Assembly (NCBI RefSeq): GCF_036237315.1
Contig: NZ_CP108356.1
Location: 5,151,501 to 5,215,500, forward strand
Length of the DNA: 64,000 nt
Reading direction: 5' to 3'
Origin: Streptomyces sp. NBC_01351
Lineage (GTDB): Bacteria > Actinomycetota > Actinomycetes > Streptomycetales > Streptomycetaceae
Part shown: one piece after another, positions 9,287-19,154 of the stretch
How positions within the stretch are numbered: the stretch's first letter is position 1
Layout: each line of letters starts with the position of its first letter
Made by a program: the position numbers and the translations under genes
The notes under the pieces: generated by a model
Databases searched by the model: none
Seen by the model: only the letters and a program-made list of their open reading frames with translations
What the model was told of the DNA's origin: nothing

Positions 9287-10626
9287 CGACGCGTACGACG
9301 TACTGGCTGGAACACGCCTGGCTCGACACGAACGTCGAGCCGGGCGTGGCCCTGGACGTATCCGCCGACGGGCGGATCGCCGCCGTCCGGACCGGGGTCG
9401 AGGCCCCGCCCCCCGGCGCCGAAGTGCTGCGCGGCCTGACGATCCCGGGCCTCGCCAACGCGCACTCCCACGCCTTCCACCGGGCCCTGCGCGGCACGGT
9501 CCAGGTCGGCTCGGGCACCTTCTGGACCTGGCGCGACTTCATGTACAAGGTCGCCCAGAACCTCACCCCCGACACGTACTTCGCGCTCGCCCGCGCCGTG
9601 TACGCCGAGATGGCGCTGGCCGGCATCACCGACGTCGGCGAGTTCCACTACGTCCACCACGCCCCGGGCGGCGCCCCGTACGCCGACCCGAACGCCATGG
9701 GCGAGGCCCTGATCGAGGCCGCGGCCGCGGCCGGCATCCGGATCACCCTCCTCGACACCGCCTACCTGTCGGCAGGCTTCGGGGAGGCCCCCAACCACCA
9801 CCAGCTGCGCTTCTCCGACGGCACCGCCGACGCCTGGGCGGAGCGGGTCAGCGCCTTGAAGCCCCGCGAGCACGCCCTGATCGGCGCCGCGATCCACTCC
9901 GTACGCGCGGTCCCGGCGGGGCAGTTGGCCACGGTCGCCGCGTGGGCGCAGGAGCGCGGGGTGCCGTTGCACGTGCACCTCTCCGAGCAGACCGCGGAGA
10001 ACGACGCCTGCCAGGCCGCGCACGGCCGCACCCCGACCCAGCTCCTCGCCGACCACGGGGTGCTGGGCCCGCGCACCACGGGCGTCCACAACACGCACCT
10101 GACCGACGTGGACATCGCCCTCCTCGGCGGCACCACCACCGGCACCTGCATGTGCCCCACCACCGAACGCGACCTCGCGGACGGCATCGGCCCGGCGGTC
10201 CGCCTCCAGCGGGCGGGCAGCCCGCTCTCGCTCGGCAGCGACAGCCACGCGGTGATCGACCTGCTGGAAGAGGCCCGCGCGATGGAGCTCAACGAGCGGC
10301 TCGCCAGCCGCACGCGCGGCCACTGGACGGCGGCGGCGCTGCTGCGGGCGGCCACGGCCGATGGCCATGCGGCGCTGGGCAGGCCGGATGCGGGCAGCCT
10401 GTCGGCGGGCGGGCTCGCGGACTTCACCACCATCGCCCTGGACTCGGTCCGCACCGCCGGTCCCGTCCCCCGGCTCGGCGCGGAGATGGCGGTCTTCGCG
10501 GCTTCGGCCGCCGATGTCCGGCACACGGTGGTCGGGGGCCGCCACATCGTCCGCGACGGCGTCCACACCCTGGTCCCGGACGTCCCGTCGGCCCTGGCTT
10601 CCACCATCGCCGCCCTCCGCGCCTAG
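9277..10626 (+). CDS. hutF: formimidoylglutamate deiminase
   Basis: 449 residues, amidohydrolase superfamily. It converts N-formimino-L-glutamate to N-formyl-L-glutamate and ammonia. Metal ligands are visible: HxH in [16 protein letters not shown] (about residue 62), His in HVHLSEQ, His in GVHNTHLTD, and the acidic ligand in [11 protein letters not shown]. The start is GTG 9277, six bases after GGAAGG and overlapping the previous stop; GTG 9283 is a second possibility. It is the third gene of the hut unit and is separated from hutI by a repeat-filled gap. Confidence 0.92.
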   Translation: MPVTTRTTYWLEHAWLDTNVEPGVALDVSADGRIAAVRTGVEAPPPGAEVLRGLTIPGLANAHSHAFHRALRGTVQVGSGTFWTWRDFMYKVAQNLTPDTYFALARAVYAEMALAGITDVGEFHYVHHAPGGAPYADPNAMGEALIEAAAAAGIRITLLDTAYLSAGFGEAPNHHQLRFSDGTADAWAERVSALKPREHALIGAAIHSVRAVPAGQLATVAAWAQERGVPLHVHLSEQTAENDACQAAHGRTPTQLLADHGVLGPRTTGVHNTHLTDVDIALLGGTTTGTCMCPTTERDLADGIGPAVRLQRAGSPLSLGSDSHAVIDLLEEARAMELNERLASRTRGHWTAAALLRAATADGHAALGRPDAGSLSAGGLADFTTIALDSVRTAGPVPRLGAEMAVFAASAADVRHTVVGGRHIVRDGVHTLVPDVPSALASTIAALRA

Positions 10627-10649
10627 CGGGGGACGCCTGCGGCGGGCCT

Positions 10650-10869
10650 TTCCCCCACCCCGCCCCTTCCCGAAACTGGGGGCTCCGCCCCCAGACCCCC
10701 GCGCCTCAAACTCCCCCAGCTACCGCTGGGAGGTGCCCCCTGGCGAGGCTGAATGGTGCCGCTGCGCGGCACTATCCAGCCCGCCCGGCGTTTGAGGGCA
10801 CGGGCGCGCAGCGCACGTACGGGGTCTGGGGCGGAGCCCCCAGTTTCGGGAAGGGGCGGGGTGGGGGAA
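10650..10869. repeat. modular GC-rich repeat, copy 5 (inverted pair with nested module)
   Basis: Two oppositely oriented copies face each other. The left arm has CCACCCCGCCCCTTCCCG, GGGGGCTCCGCCCCC and CCTCAAA; the right arm has GGCGTTTGAGG, TCTGGGGCGGAGCCCCCAG and TTCGGGAAGGGGCGGGGTGG. In the left arm the module CTCCCCCAGCTACCGCTGGG.. occupies 10711-10741, splitting the normally contiguous CTCAAACGCCGGCGAGGCTG core. The block fills the gap between hutF and hutI. Confidence 0.85.
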
Positions 10870-10903
10870 CAAAAACAACTCGACCACCACGAGGAACCGC
10901 GAC

Positions 10904-12077
10904 CATGACCACCGCAATCACCAACATCGGCAGTCTCGTCACCAACGACCCCGCCCTCGGCGACGGCCCCCTAGGCCTGATCAAAAACTCCACCGTCGTC
11001 ATCGACGGCGACCGCATCGCCTGGGTCGGCCCCGCCGACAAGGCCCCCGCCGCCGACACCGCCTTCGACGCGGCCGGCCGCGCCGTCATCCCCGGCTTCG
11101 TCGACTCCCACTCGCACCTCGTGTTCGCCGGCGACCGCACCGCCGAGTTCAACGCCCGGATGTCCGGCAGCAGCTACGCCGCCGGCGGCATCCGCACCAC
11201 CGTCGCCGCCACCCGCGCCGCCACCGACGCCGAGCTCGAAGCGAACCTGCTGCGCCACCTCGACGAGGCCCGCCGCCAGGGCACCACCACCTTCGAGACC
11301 AAGTCCGGCTACGGCCTCACCGTCGCCGACGAGGCCCGCGCCCTGCGGATCGCCGCCGCGCACACCGAGGAGGTCACCTACCTCGGCGCGCACATCGTCT
11401 CCCCGGACTACGCCGACGACCCGGCCGGCTACGTGGATCTCGTCACCGGCGAGATGCTGGAGGCCTGCGCCCCGTACGCCCGCTGGGTGGACGTCTTCTG
11501 CGAGAAGGGCGCCTTCGACGGGGAGCAGGCCCGCGCGATCCTCACCGCGGGCGCCGCCGCCGGCCTGATCCCGCGCGTGCACGCCAACCAGCTCTCCCAC
11601 GGCCCCGGCGTGCAGCTGGCCGTCGAGCTCGAAGCCGCCTCCGCCGACCACTGCACCCACCTCACCGACGCCGACGTGGACGCCCTCGCCCAGGCCGCGG
11701 GCACCACCGTCGCCACCCTGCTGCCCGGCGCCGAGTTCTCCACCCGCGCCCAGTGGCCCGACGCCCGCCGTCTGATCGACGCGGGCGTGACCGTGGCGCT
11801 GTCCACGGACTGCAACCCGGGCTCCTCCTACACGAGTTCGATGCCCTTCTGCATCGCGCTCGCCGTGCGCGACATGCGGATGACCCCGGACGAGGCCCTG
11901 TGGGCCGCCACCGCCGGCGGAGCCCGCGCCCTGCGGCGTACCGACATCGGCAGGGTCACCCCCGGAGCCCGCGCCGATCTGGCCCTGCTGGACGCTCCCA
12001 GCCACGTCCACCTGGCCTACCGGCCCGGTGTCCCGCTGGTTTCCGCCGTGTGGCAGAAGGGTGTCCGCGCGCACTGA
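10904..12077 (+). CDS. hutI: imidazolonepropionase
   Basis: 390 residues, amidohydrolase superfamily. It hydrolyses 4-imidazolone-5-propionate to N-formimino-L-glutamate, the step between HutU and HutF. The metal-binding HxH is in [15 protein letters not shown], with the family sequences [20 protein letters not shown] and [16 protein letters not shown] (Asp ligand). ATG 10904 follows GAGGA. A 277-base repeat block separates it from hutF, so it may have its own promoter or be read through. hutH (histidine ammonia-lyase) is not in the window. Confidence 0.95.
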
Positions 12078-12160
12078 GAAAGGGCGCTGACGAAGGGTCA
12101 ATTCCGGCCCGTCCTTTGTCTTCCCTCCGTAAGACCCCCGGCGTACCTTGAGCCACCAAT

Positions 12161-12175
12161 CTGATGTGTCGTCAG
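12161..12175. promoter_or_regulatory. imperfect inverted repeat upstream of the surface-protein operon
   Basis: CTGATG TGT CGTCAG has six-base arms with one mismatch and sits about 30 bases before the GTG start at 12204. This spacing would suit an operator near the transcription start or a 5'-leader element. No regulator can be assigned. Confidence 0.4.
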
Positions 12176-12203
12176 TAACTTGTGGCCCGAGGGGAAGACG
12201 AAG

Positions 12204-12884
12204 GTGTCCGACCGGAAACGCTCCACCGCGCTCGCGCTGGCCTCCGCGCTGGCAGCCGGATCGGCGGTCCTGCTGGCCGCCCCCGCCGCGCAGGCCGCCG
12301 TCATCGACGTGGCCTACGACTGCAAGACCCCGATCGGGGACAAGTCGGCGGTATCACCCATCGACATCAAGGCCGTGAAGGAGGGCGACGGGTACAAGCT
12401 GACGATGTCCTTCCAGAAGGGCGTCTCGTCCAGCCCCGTCGAGCTCGGCAAGGGTGCGATGAGCCCCAGCGCCGTCATCCTCGTCGACGGCGCCGAGAAG
12501 GCCTCCGTGCCGGTCTCCGGACCGTCCAACCCGGAGGCCATTCCCGCCAATACGCCCATCAAGATCACCGACCTCTCGGGCACCTACAAGCCCAAGAAGA
12601 GCGGCAAGGTCACCTTCACCGCCGGGGTCCTCACCATCAAGGCGTTGGGCACCACCACCACCTGCACCCCCGGCAACAGCCCCAAGCCGTCCCTCGAACT
12701 GGACGTCACGGGCGCGGGCAGCGGCGGTACACAATCCGGCGGTTCCGCGGGCGGCGAGAGCCTCCCGCAGACCGGACCGACCGACTCCGCCCTCGCGCTG
12801 GGCACCCTCGGAGGCACCGTGCTGCTCAGCGGCGCCGCCGGCGTGCTCTGGCTGACCCGGCGCGGCCAGCGGGCCCGGTCCTGA
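12204..12884 (+). CDS. LPXTG-anchored secreted surface protein
   Basis: 226 residues. The signal peptide (basic SDRKR, hydrophobic 7-25, cleavage near AAPAAQA-AV) is followed by one beta-rich domain (about 30-170) with two cysteines (YDCKT and TTTCTPG). A short Gly/Ser linker then leads to the sorting signal LPQTG, a hydrophobic helix and basic tail TRRGQRARS, the layout for sortase attachment to peptidoglycan. The domain shares LSGTYKPKKSGKVTF with the last gene of this operon. The start is GTG 12204 after GGGGAAG. It heads a four-gene unit; the next gene begins 17 bases later. The ligand or role is unknown. Confidence 0.85.
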   Translation: MSDRKRSTALALASALAAGSAVLLAAPAAQAAVIDVAYDCKTPIGDKSAVSPIDIKAVKEGDGYKLTMSFQKGVSSSPVELGKGAMSPSAVILVDGAEKASVPVSGPSNPEAIPANTPIKITDLSGTYKPKKSGKVTFTAGVLTIKALGTTTTCTPGNSPKPSLELDVTGAGSGGTQSGGSAGGESLPQTGPTDSALALGTLGGTVLLSGAAGVLWLTRRGQRARS

Positions 12885-12901
12885 ACGGAGCACCCCCGGC
12901 C

Positions 12902-13963
12902 ATGCCCGTGCTCCACTCCCTCACGTCCCTCCGGCGCGTGGGCGTCCCGCTCCTGGCGGCCGCCGCGCTGTACGCGACCCCCGCGCACCCCGCGGCGGCC
13001 GACGAGCCCGGCTGGACCGCCGAGCCGGCCGCTGGAACGGCCGCCGCTGGAACGGCCGCCGCCGGAGCGGCCGCCGCCGGGCCCGGGGGTGCCCGCCCGT
13101 ACGCCGCGCGTCCGTACTACTACCTCTCCGGCACCGCCGGCACCGTGCTGGAGGACCGGCTCGCGCTCACCAACACCACCGACACGGAACGCACGGTCAC
13201 CCTGCGCGGGGCCGACGCCTACAACACCACCGAGGGCGCCTTCGCCGTGCGGCCCGCGCAACCCGCGGCCGGAGGCCGCTCAACAGGGCACTGGACCGGC
13301 GCCGGGGCCTGGATCAGCTTCGGCGCCGCGGCCACCGTGAAGATCCCGCCCCGCACCCGCGCGGTGGTCCCCTTCACCGTCACCGTGCCGCCCGCCTCCC
13401 CGCCCGGCGACCACCCCGCCGCCGTGGTCGCCACCGAGGGCGGCCACGAGGTGGGCGTACGGGTCCACCTGCGGGTCGGCGGCCCCACCCTGGCCGCCCT
13501 CACCGTCGAGGACGTCTCCGTACGCGGCAAGGGCGCGGCCTCCGTGATCGCGTACACCCTGGTCAACCGGGGCAACGTGGCCCTCGCCCCCGAGCTGTCG
13601 ATCCGCGCCGAGGGCCGCTTCGGCGAGGTCCCCGGGCGCGGCGCCCGCGCCCTGCCGGTGGAGCTGCTCCCGGGCCAGCGGGTCGAGCTGACCGAGCCCT
13701 GGCCCGGCGCGCCCGTCCTCGACCGGGTCCGCCTCACGCTCACCGTCACCGCCCCCGGCGGGGCCCGCGCCACGGCCGCCACCTCGGCGTGGTTCCTGCC
13801 CTGGCGGCTCGCGCTCTGGCTGGGCGGCGCCCTGCTCGCCCTCGGCGCGACGACCCTGACCGCGCTGTACCTCGTACGCAGCCGGCGCACCCGCCTGGAC
13901 CCCCTGGCGGGCGGCACGCCCGTACCCGAACCGGAACACGAACTGACGGGAGCAGCCAGGTGA
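12902..13963 (+). CDS. secreted/membrane surface protein with Ala/Gly repeat
   Basis: 353 residues. The N-terminal signal peptide ends near AHPAAA. An AAAGTAAAG low-complexity stretch (about 40-60, encoded by 15-base tandem repeats) is followed by a beta-sandwich extracellular region (about 70-285) resembling DUF916/WxL-interacting domains (LALTNTTDTERTVTLRGADAYN; PRTRAVVPFTVTVPPASPPGDH). A C-terminal transmembrane helix (about 298-323) and a short basic cytoplasmic tail complete it. It lacks an LPXTG motif. Its stop overlaps the next GTG (GTGA). It probably forms a surface complex with its operon partners (inference). Confidence 0.78.
   Translation: MPVLHSLTSLRRVGVPLLAAAALYATPAHPAAADEPGWTAEPAAGTAAAGTAAAGAAAAGPGGARPYAARPYYYLSGTAGTVLEDRLALTNTTDTERTVTLRGADAYNTTEGAFAVRPAQPAAGGRSTGHWTGAGAWISFGAAATVKIPPRTRAVVPFTVTVPPASPPGDHPAAVVATEGGHEVGVRVHLRVGGPTLAALTVEDVSVRGKGAASVIAYTLVNRGNVALAPELSIRAEGRFGEVPGRGARALPVELLPGQRVELTEPWPGAPVLDRVRLTLTVTAPGGARATAATSAWFLPWRLALWLGGALLALGATTLTALYLVRSRRTRLDPLAGGTPVPEPEHELTGAAR
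13028..13080. repeat. 15-base tandem repeat (GCTGGAACGGCCGCC units)
   Basis: Two near-identical 15-base units followed by two diverged ones encode AAAGT/AAAGA repeats in the surface protein gene. In-frame copy-number variation is plausible. Confidence 0.7.
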
Positions 13964-15105
13964 GCGCCAAGGCCGGCGGCACGATCCGCCCCCTCCGCCC
14001 CCTCCGTACGCTCCTCGCGGCCGCACTGGCCGCATGCGCCGCGTGCGCCCTCGCGCTGCTCCCCGCAGCCCCGGCCGCCGCCGAGGAGGGCAAACCCACC
14101 GTGGCGCTCTCGCTCCAGGAGGCCGCCAAGGGCACCCAGCTCACCGTCACCGGGACCGGCTGGCGCCCCAAGTCGCTGGTGATGCTGCTGGTCTGCGGGC
14201 AGAACATGATCGGCGGCACCAACAGCTGCGCCAACGCCGACGGCACCGCGGTCTCCGTGGCCGACGACGGGCACTTCACCGCCCAGCTGCCGGTGGTCGC
14301 CCCGCCGAAGCCCTGCCCCTGCATCGTCAACGTCACCTCCGTCAACGGCGACCAGTCCACCGTCGCCGCCGCCCTGAAGATCACCGACCACGAGGTGGCC
14401 GAGCTGCCCGCCGAATCGGGCACGGCCCGCCTCGCGATGCTCACCGGGGTCCGGCTGGAGGGCGAGGACGGGGTGCTCACCTGGTTCGGCGCCCCGCCCA
14501 CCCGGAAGTTCAAGGTGACCGTCGGCAACCTCGGCTCGGCCCCCGTCAAGGACCCGGTCTTCCAGCTCGGCACCACCCGGGGCGTGTTCGCGCCGCTGTG
14601 GGAGGAGGCCCGCTGGAAGGGGACCATCCCGCCGGGTGGCAAGGCGGAGATCGCCCTGGACGTGGCCCTCACGGCCGGCGCCCACGGGGACCACACCCTC
14701 TCCCTCAAGTACGGGGAGACGGTCGTGGCCACCCAGCCGTGGGGCGTGGACCGCCCGTACGGGGTGCTGGTCTTCTGGGGCCTGCTCCTGCTGGTGATCC
14801 CGGCCGCGCTCTTCCGCATCGGCATGGCCGTCGTCGACAAGGTCCGCCCGCGCGAGACGCCCGCGGGCGGCCGCCACCGGGGCGTGCCCCCGGAGTCGCC
14901 CGCGGCCGTGACGACCCGGCTGCCCCGGATCCCGTCGCTACGAGGACCCGCGCGCGCGGCCTCCGGTCCGCCGGAGCCGTCCCCCCAGACCACCACGGCG
15001 GTCCTGCCGTGGTTCACCCCGGACAGCGCACCGGGAACAGCACAGCAATCCGCACGGCAATCCGCACCGTCAGAAGACCATCCGACAACGAAGGGACATC
15101 CGTGA
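13960..15105 (+). CDS. surface-associated membrane protein with Ig-like region
   Basis: 381 residues. The signal peptide (about 12-40, ending PAAPAAAEE) is followed by a beta-rich extracellular region. It has a paired-cysteine segment (LLVCGQNMIGGTNSCANADGT and PPKPCPCIVN) and an invasin/neocarzinostatin-like start (VTGTGWRPKSLVMLLVCG). A transmembrane helix lies at about 270-290 (VLVFWGLLLLVIPAALFRI), then a Pro/Thr-rich cytoplasmic tail of about 90 residues. GTG 13960 overlaps the previous stop and its own stop overlaps the next start, so it is translationally coupled on both sides. No enzyme motif is seen. Confidence 0.75.
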   Translation: MSAKAGGTIRPLRPLRTLLAAALAACAACALALLPAAPAAAEEGKPTVALSLQEAAKGTQLTVTGTGWRPKSLVMLLVCGQNMIGGTNSCANADGTAVSVADDGHFTAQLPVVAPPKPCPCIVNVTSVNGDQSTVAAALKITDHEVAELPAESGTARLAMLTGVRLEGEDGVLTWFGAPPTRKFKVTVGNLGSAPVKDPVFQLGTTRGVFAPLWEEARWKGTIPPGGKAEIALDVALTAGAHGDHTLSLKYGETVVATQPWGVDRPYGVLVFWGLLLLVIPAALFRIGMAVVDKVRPRETPAGGRHRGVPPESPAAVTTRLPRIPSLRGPARAASGPPEPSPQTTTAVLPWFTPDSAPGTAQQSARQSAPSEDHPTTKGHP

Positions 15106-16382
15106 GAACCCAACGGAGGATGAGCGCGGCCGGGGTCGCGTTGATGCTCGGCGGGGCGGGGATCCTGCTGGCGGCGAGTCCCGCCCAGGCCGCCTCGGTC
15201 ACGTTCAAGACAGAGTGCATACCGCCGTCGATCTCCGGGCTGCCGCCGATCCAGGGCGAGACGACCGTGGAGATCACGGCTCCCGCGACGGCCAAGGTCG
15301 GGGACACCGTCGACGTCACCTGGAAGACGGTGAAGGCGGCGTCGAAGAACCCGGACGTGATCGACCTGGAAGCGAACATGGTCGAGCCCAGCGGCGACCT
15401 CAAGGTGGGGGGCGCGCAGACCGGCGTGGTCGCCATGAAGGGGCCGCGGGAGAACCCGCCCATCCCCAAGGGCGGCGACATGAAGCTGTCCACCATGACC
15501 GGCAAGCTCAAGATCGAGAAGGCCGGCGACATCACGCTCACGCCCGACAAGTACGTGATCACGGTCCACCAGATCATGAAGACCGAGACCAAGTGCGCGC
15601 CCAAGGAGGCCGTGAAGGCCTCCGCGACCATCAAGGTCGAGGGCGGCTCGGGCAACGGCGGCAACACGAACGGCGGGACCAACAACGGCGGCACGAACAA
15701 CGGCGGTACCAACAACGGCGGCACCACCGCCGGAGGCGGCGGTCAGACCGACTTCCCCGGCAAGCCCGTCGACGTGAAGTTCGACTGCGGTGAGACCGTG
15801 CCCGGCGGCATCACCACCCCGGTCACCGTCAGCGCCAAGAAGAACGGCGGCAATTTCGACCTGACGGTCAAGACGGCCAAGGGCGCCATGAAGGCCCCGG
15901 TGGCCCTGCCCAAGGGCGCGCTCAAGCCCTCGATGAAGATCAAGCTCGGCGGCGCCGACACCGGCATGGTCAACGTGACCGGCCCGGCCAACGCCGAGGC
16001 CATCGCCCAGGGGGCCGACGTCAGCCTGAGCGAAATGACGGGCACCTACAAGCCGGGCAAGACGGGCAAGGTCACGCTCAGCCCAGCCGACATGTCGATC
16101 GACGTGACGATGGTGGCGGGCTCCACGCCGCTCAACGTCCCCTGCAAGGCGACCAGCACCGGCGTCTCGCTGGAGCTGGACACCGTCGCGCAGGCGGGCG
16201 GCTCGGGCTCGCCCACGACGACCACCACCACCGGCAACGCCACCTCGGGCAACCTCGCCGAGACCGGCGCCGAGGACGAGGGCGGCATCAAGGCCCTCGC
16301 CCTGGTCGCCGGCACCGTGATCCTCCTCGGTGGCGCGGTGTTCACCTTCACCCCGTGGCGCCGCCTGCGCGGCACCCGCTAG
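15102..16382 (+). CDS. LAXTG-anchored secreted surface protein, two domains
   Basis: 426 residues. The signal peptide (cleavage near SPAQA-AS) precedes a first beta domain (about 30-180), a flexible Asn/Gly linker of NNGGT repeats (about 185-212), and a second beta domain (about 215-370). A Thr-rich linker then leads to sorting signal LAETG, a hydrophobic helix and tail WRRLRGTR. LAXTG is the substrate type of class E sortases common in Streptomyces. The second domain (DVKFDCGETVPGG; MTGTYKPGKTGKVTLS) is paralogous to the domain of the 12204 protein. The start is GTG 15102, overlapping the upstream stop. No sortase gene is in the window. Confidence 0.85.
   Translation: MRTQRRMSAAGVALMLGGAGILLAASPAQAASVTFKTECIPPSISGLPPIQGETTVEITAPATAKVGDTVDVTWKTVKAASKNPDVIDLEANMVEPSGDLKVGGAQTGVVAMKGPRENPPIPKGGDMKLSTMTGKLKIEKAGDITLTPDKYVITVHQIMKTETKCAPKEAVKASATIKVEGGSGNGGNTNGGTNNGGTNNGGTNNGGTTAGGGGQTDFPGKPVDVKFDCGETVPGGITTPVTVSAKKNGGNFDLTVKTAKGAMKAPVALPKGALKPSMKIKLGGADTGMVNVTGPANAEAIAQGADVSLSEMTGTYKPGKTGKVTLSPADMSIDVTMVAGSTPLNVPCKATSTGVSLELDTVAQAGGSGSPTTTTTTGNATSGNLAETGAEDEGGIKALALVAGTVILLGGAVFTFTPWRRLRGTR
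15661..15727. repeat. 15-base tandem repeat encoding NNGGT linker
   Basis: Units of about AACAACGGCGGCACG, repeated roughly four times, encode the interdomain linker of the LAXTG surface protein. Confidence 0.75.
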
Positions 16383-16410
16383 CACCCGCCGGCACCCGCC
16401 GGGCAAAGGG

Positions 16411-16446
16411 AACGGCCCGGCACACCTTCCGGTGTGCCGGGCCGTT
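16411..16446. terminator. strong bidirectional stem-loop terminator
   Basis: A perfect 16-base-pair stem, AACGGCCCGGCACACC / GGTGTGCCGGGCCGTT, with a TTCC loop sits between the convergent surface-protein operon and the peptide transporter gene. There is no U-run, as is common in Streptomyces. Confidence 0.85.
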
Positions 16447-16477
16447 CGCCGTTCGGGCGCAGGTCAGGGACGGTGCG

Positions 16478-17974
16478 TCAGTGCACGCCACCCATGAGCG
16501 GCTGGACCTTCTTGCGGTACATGTAGATCGCGATGCCGGCGAGGACGGCGAGCGCGCCCTGGCTGGCGAACCAGCCCTGCGTGTCCGTCGGGGCGCCGAG
16601 CAGCTGGAGCAGCGCGATCGTCGAGTCACCGGCGGTGACCGCGAGGAAGAAGACGCCCATCATCTGGGAGGCGTACTTCTGCGGCGCCAGCTTGGTGGTC
16701 AGCGACAGGCCGACGGGGGAGAGGGTGAGCTCGCCGACGGTCTGGATGAAGTACACGCCGACCAGCCACATCGGGCTGACCTTCGTGTCGCCGGTGGCCA
16801 GGCCCTGGGCCATCATCATGACGCCGAAGGAGATGCCGATCATGACCAGCGCGAAGGAGAACTTCGCGAGGGTGGTCGGCTCCTTGGAGCGCTTGGCGAG
16901 GGCCACCCACAGCATCGCGAAGAGCGGGGCGAGGGCCATCACGAACAGCGGGTTCAGCGACTGGAACCAGCTCTCCGGGAAGTTGAAGCCGAACAGCGTG
17001 CTGTCCGTGCTGTCCTTCGCGAACAGGGCCAGCGTGGAGCCGGTCTGGTCGTAGATCGCCCAGAAGATCGCGGCGGCGGCGAAGAACCACACGTACGCCG
17101 ACATGCGGGACCGCTCGACCGTGGAGAGGTCCTTGTCGCGCTTGATCCGCATGATCGCCCAGGCGGGCAGCACGAGACCGGCGATGGTCAGCGGCCACAG
17201 CGCGTAGTTGATCGTGAAGATGCCGGCCAGGCCGATGATCGCGTAGGCGGCGACGGCGACGCCGAGCCAGATCAGGCCCTTCTTGACGACGGAGGACTTC
17301 TCGGCGGCGCTCAGCGGGCTCGGAACCTGGTTCGAGACCGGGTTCAGGTGGCGGAAGCCGAAGAAGTAGAAGGCGAGGCCCAGGGCCATGCCGACACCGG
17401 CCATGCCGAAGCCGAGGTGCCAGTTGACCTCCTGGCCGACGTAGCCGATGGTCAGCGGGGCGACGAAGGCACCGAGGTTGATGCCCATGTAGAAGATCGT
17501 GAAGCCACCGTCACGACGCGGGTCGTTCTTGTCCCGGTACAGCTGGCCGACCATCGTGGAGATGTTGGCCTTGAGCACGCCCGAACCGGCGGCGATCAGC
17601 GCCAGGCCGATGAAGAACGAGACGGACGACGGCACGGCCAGCAGGAAGTGACCCGTCATGATCACGACACCGGCGACGGCCACGGCCTTGCGGGCACCCC
17701 ACACGCGGTCACCGAGCCAGCCGCCCGGAAGGGCGAGCAGGTAGACCATCGCGTTGTACACGGAGTAGATCGCGACCGCGGTCGCGTCGTTCATCCCGAG
17801 ACCACCGTCGGCCACGTTCGTGGCCAGGTAGAGCACGAGCAGCGCGCGCATGCCGTAGAAGCTGTAGCGCTCCCACATCTCGGTCATGAAGAGGAAGGCG
17901 AGGCCGCTGGGGTGGCCGAGGAAGGTCTTCTCCGCGGACGTGTCCGCCGAGTCCCTCGTCAGGCTGGAAGCCAT
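16478..17974 (-). CDS. POT-family proton-dependent oligopeptide transporter
   Basis: 498 residues with about 14 hydrophobic segments, a bacterial POT/PTR length. Signatures include the helix 1 ExxER motif in FLFMTEMWERYSFYGMRALL, GGWLGDRVWGARKAV (loop 2-3), the PTR2 segment FTIFYMGINLGAFVAPLTIGY and the helix 10 region GELTLSPVGLS. It imports di- and tripeptides with protons across the cytoplasmic membrane. The start is ATG 17974. It is transcribed alone and separated from the divergent two-component system by about 490 bases. It could feed the dipeptidases encoded near 23-25 kb (inference). Confidence 0.93.
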   Translation of the reverse strand: MASSLTRDSADTSAEKTFLGHPSGLAFLFMTEMWERYSFYGMRALLVLYLATNVADGGLGMNDATAVAIYSVYNAMVYLLALPGGWLGDRVWGARKAVAVAGVVIMTGHFLLAVPSSVSFFIGLALIAAGSGVLKANISTMVGQLYRDKNDPRRDGGFTIFYMGINLGAFVAPLTIGYVGQEVNWHLGFGMAGVGMALGLAFYFFGFRHLNPVSNQVPSPLSAAEKSSVVKKGLIWLGVAVAAYAIIGLAGIFTINYALWPLTIAGLVLPAWAIMRIKRDKDLSTVERSRMSAYVWFFAAAAIFWAIYDQTGSTLALFAKDSTDSTLFGFNFPESWFQSLNPLFVMALAPLFAMLWVALAKRSKEPTTLAKFSFALVMIGISFGVMMMAQGLATGDTKVSPMWLVGVYFIQTVGELTLSPVGLSLTTKLAPQKYASQMMGVFFLAVTAGDSTIALLQLLGAPTDTQGWFASQGALAVLAGIAIYMYRKKVQPLMGGVH

Positions 17975-18463
17975 GGGTCGATCCTTGCTTGCTCGGGACG
18001 CTTCGCTTCGTGAGCGGAACAGCGCCCGGGACGAGTGGCCGGCACCGGCGGCGGACCTCCCACCCCACGCCCGGGGGTCTCGCCCCGAGGTGTGGGGGCG
18101 AAGGAACGTCCGTAACCGGGATCCACGCCCGCTCGCGCACCTTCGCGCGGCGGGCCCGGCCCATAGGTCATTCACTGTCATCAAGCCCGGACAGGTGAGT
18201 CCCACAAGACTGCCTGTCCGATCAGGACAGAAATAGAGACCTTCGGCCGTTTTTGGCACAAAGGTCCCTGAGGTAGTGCATCAGGCGTCTCGCCACCATA
18301 CGACACGACAGCGAGGCATATGAAAGGACTTGAGAGATGGATCACAGGTCAACCGGGAACCGTTTGGCCAGATTCGAAGGCGACCACTAGTCCATAAGGC
18401 CAGTTCGGCAGGGGTCTGACAGTGGGCCCCTCGATTCACCCGCCGCGGACTACCATCACCCAC
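17975..18463. other. 489-base divergent intergenic region, transporter / response regulator
   Basis: It is clearly richer in A+T than the surroundings between about 18170 and 18420, as expected for promoters facing both ways. An inverted repeat GGACAG / CTGTCC lies around 18190-18230. No convincing ORF or known RNA motif was found, and I cannot place exact promoter boxes. Confidence 0.5.
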
Positions 18464-19141
<678 letters not shown>

Positions 19142-19154
19142 AGCCTACTGAGCC

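Noticed and set aside
12204..16382. Sortase gene within the surface-protein operon
   Set aside because: None of the four products has a TLxTC sortase active site.
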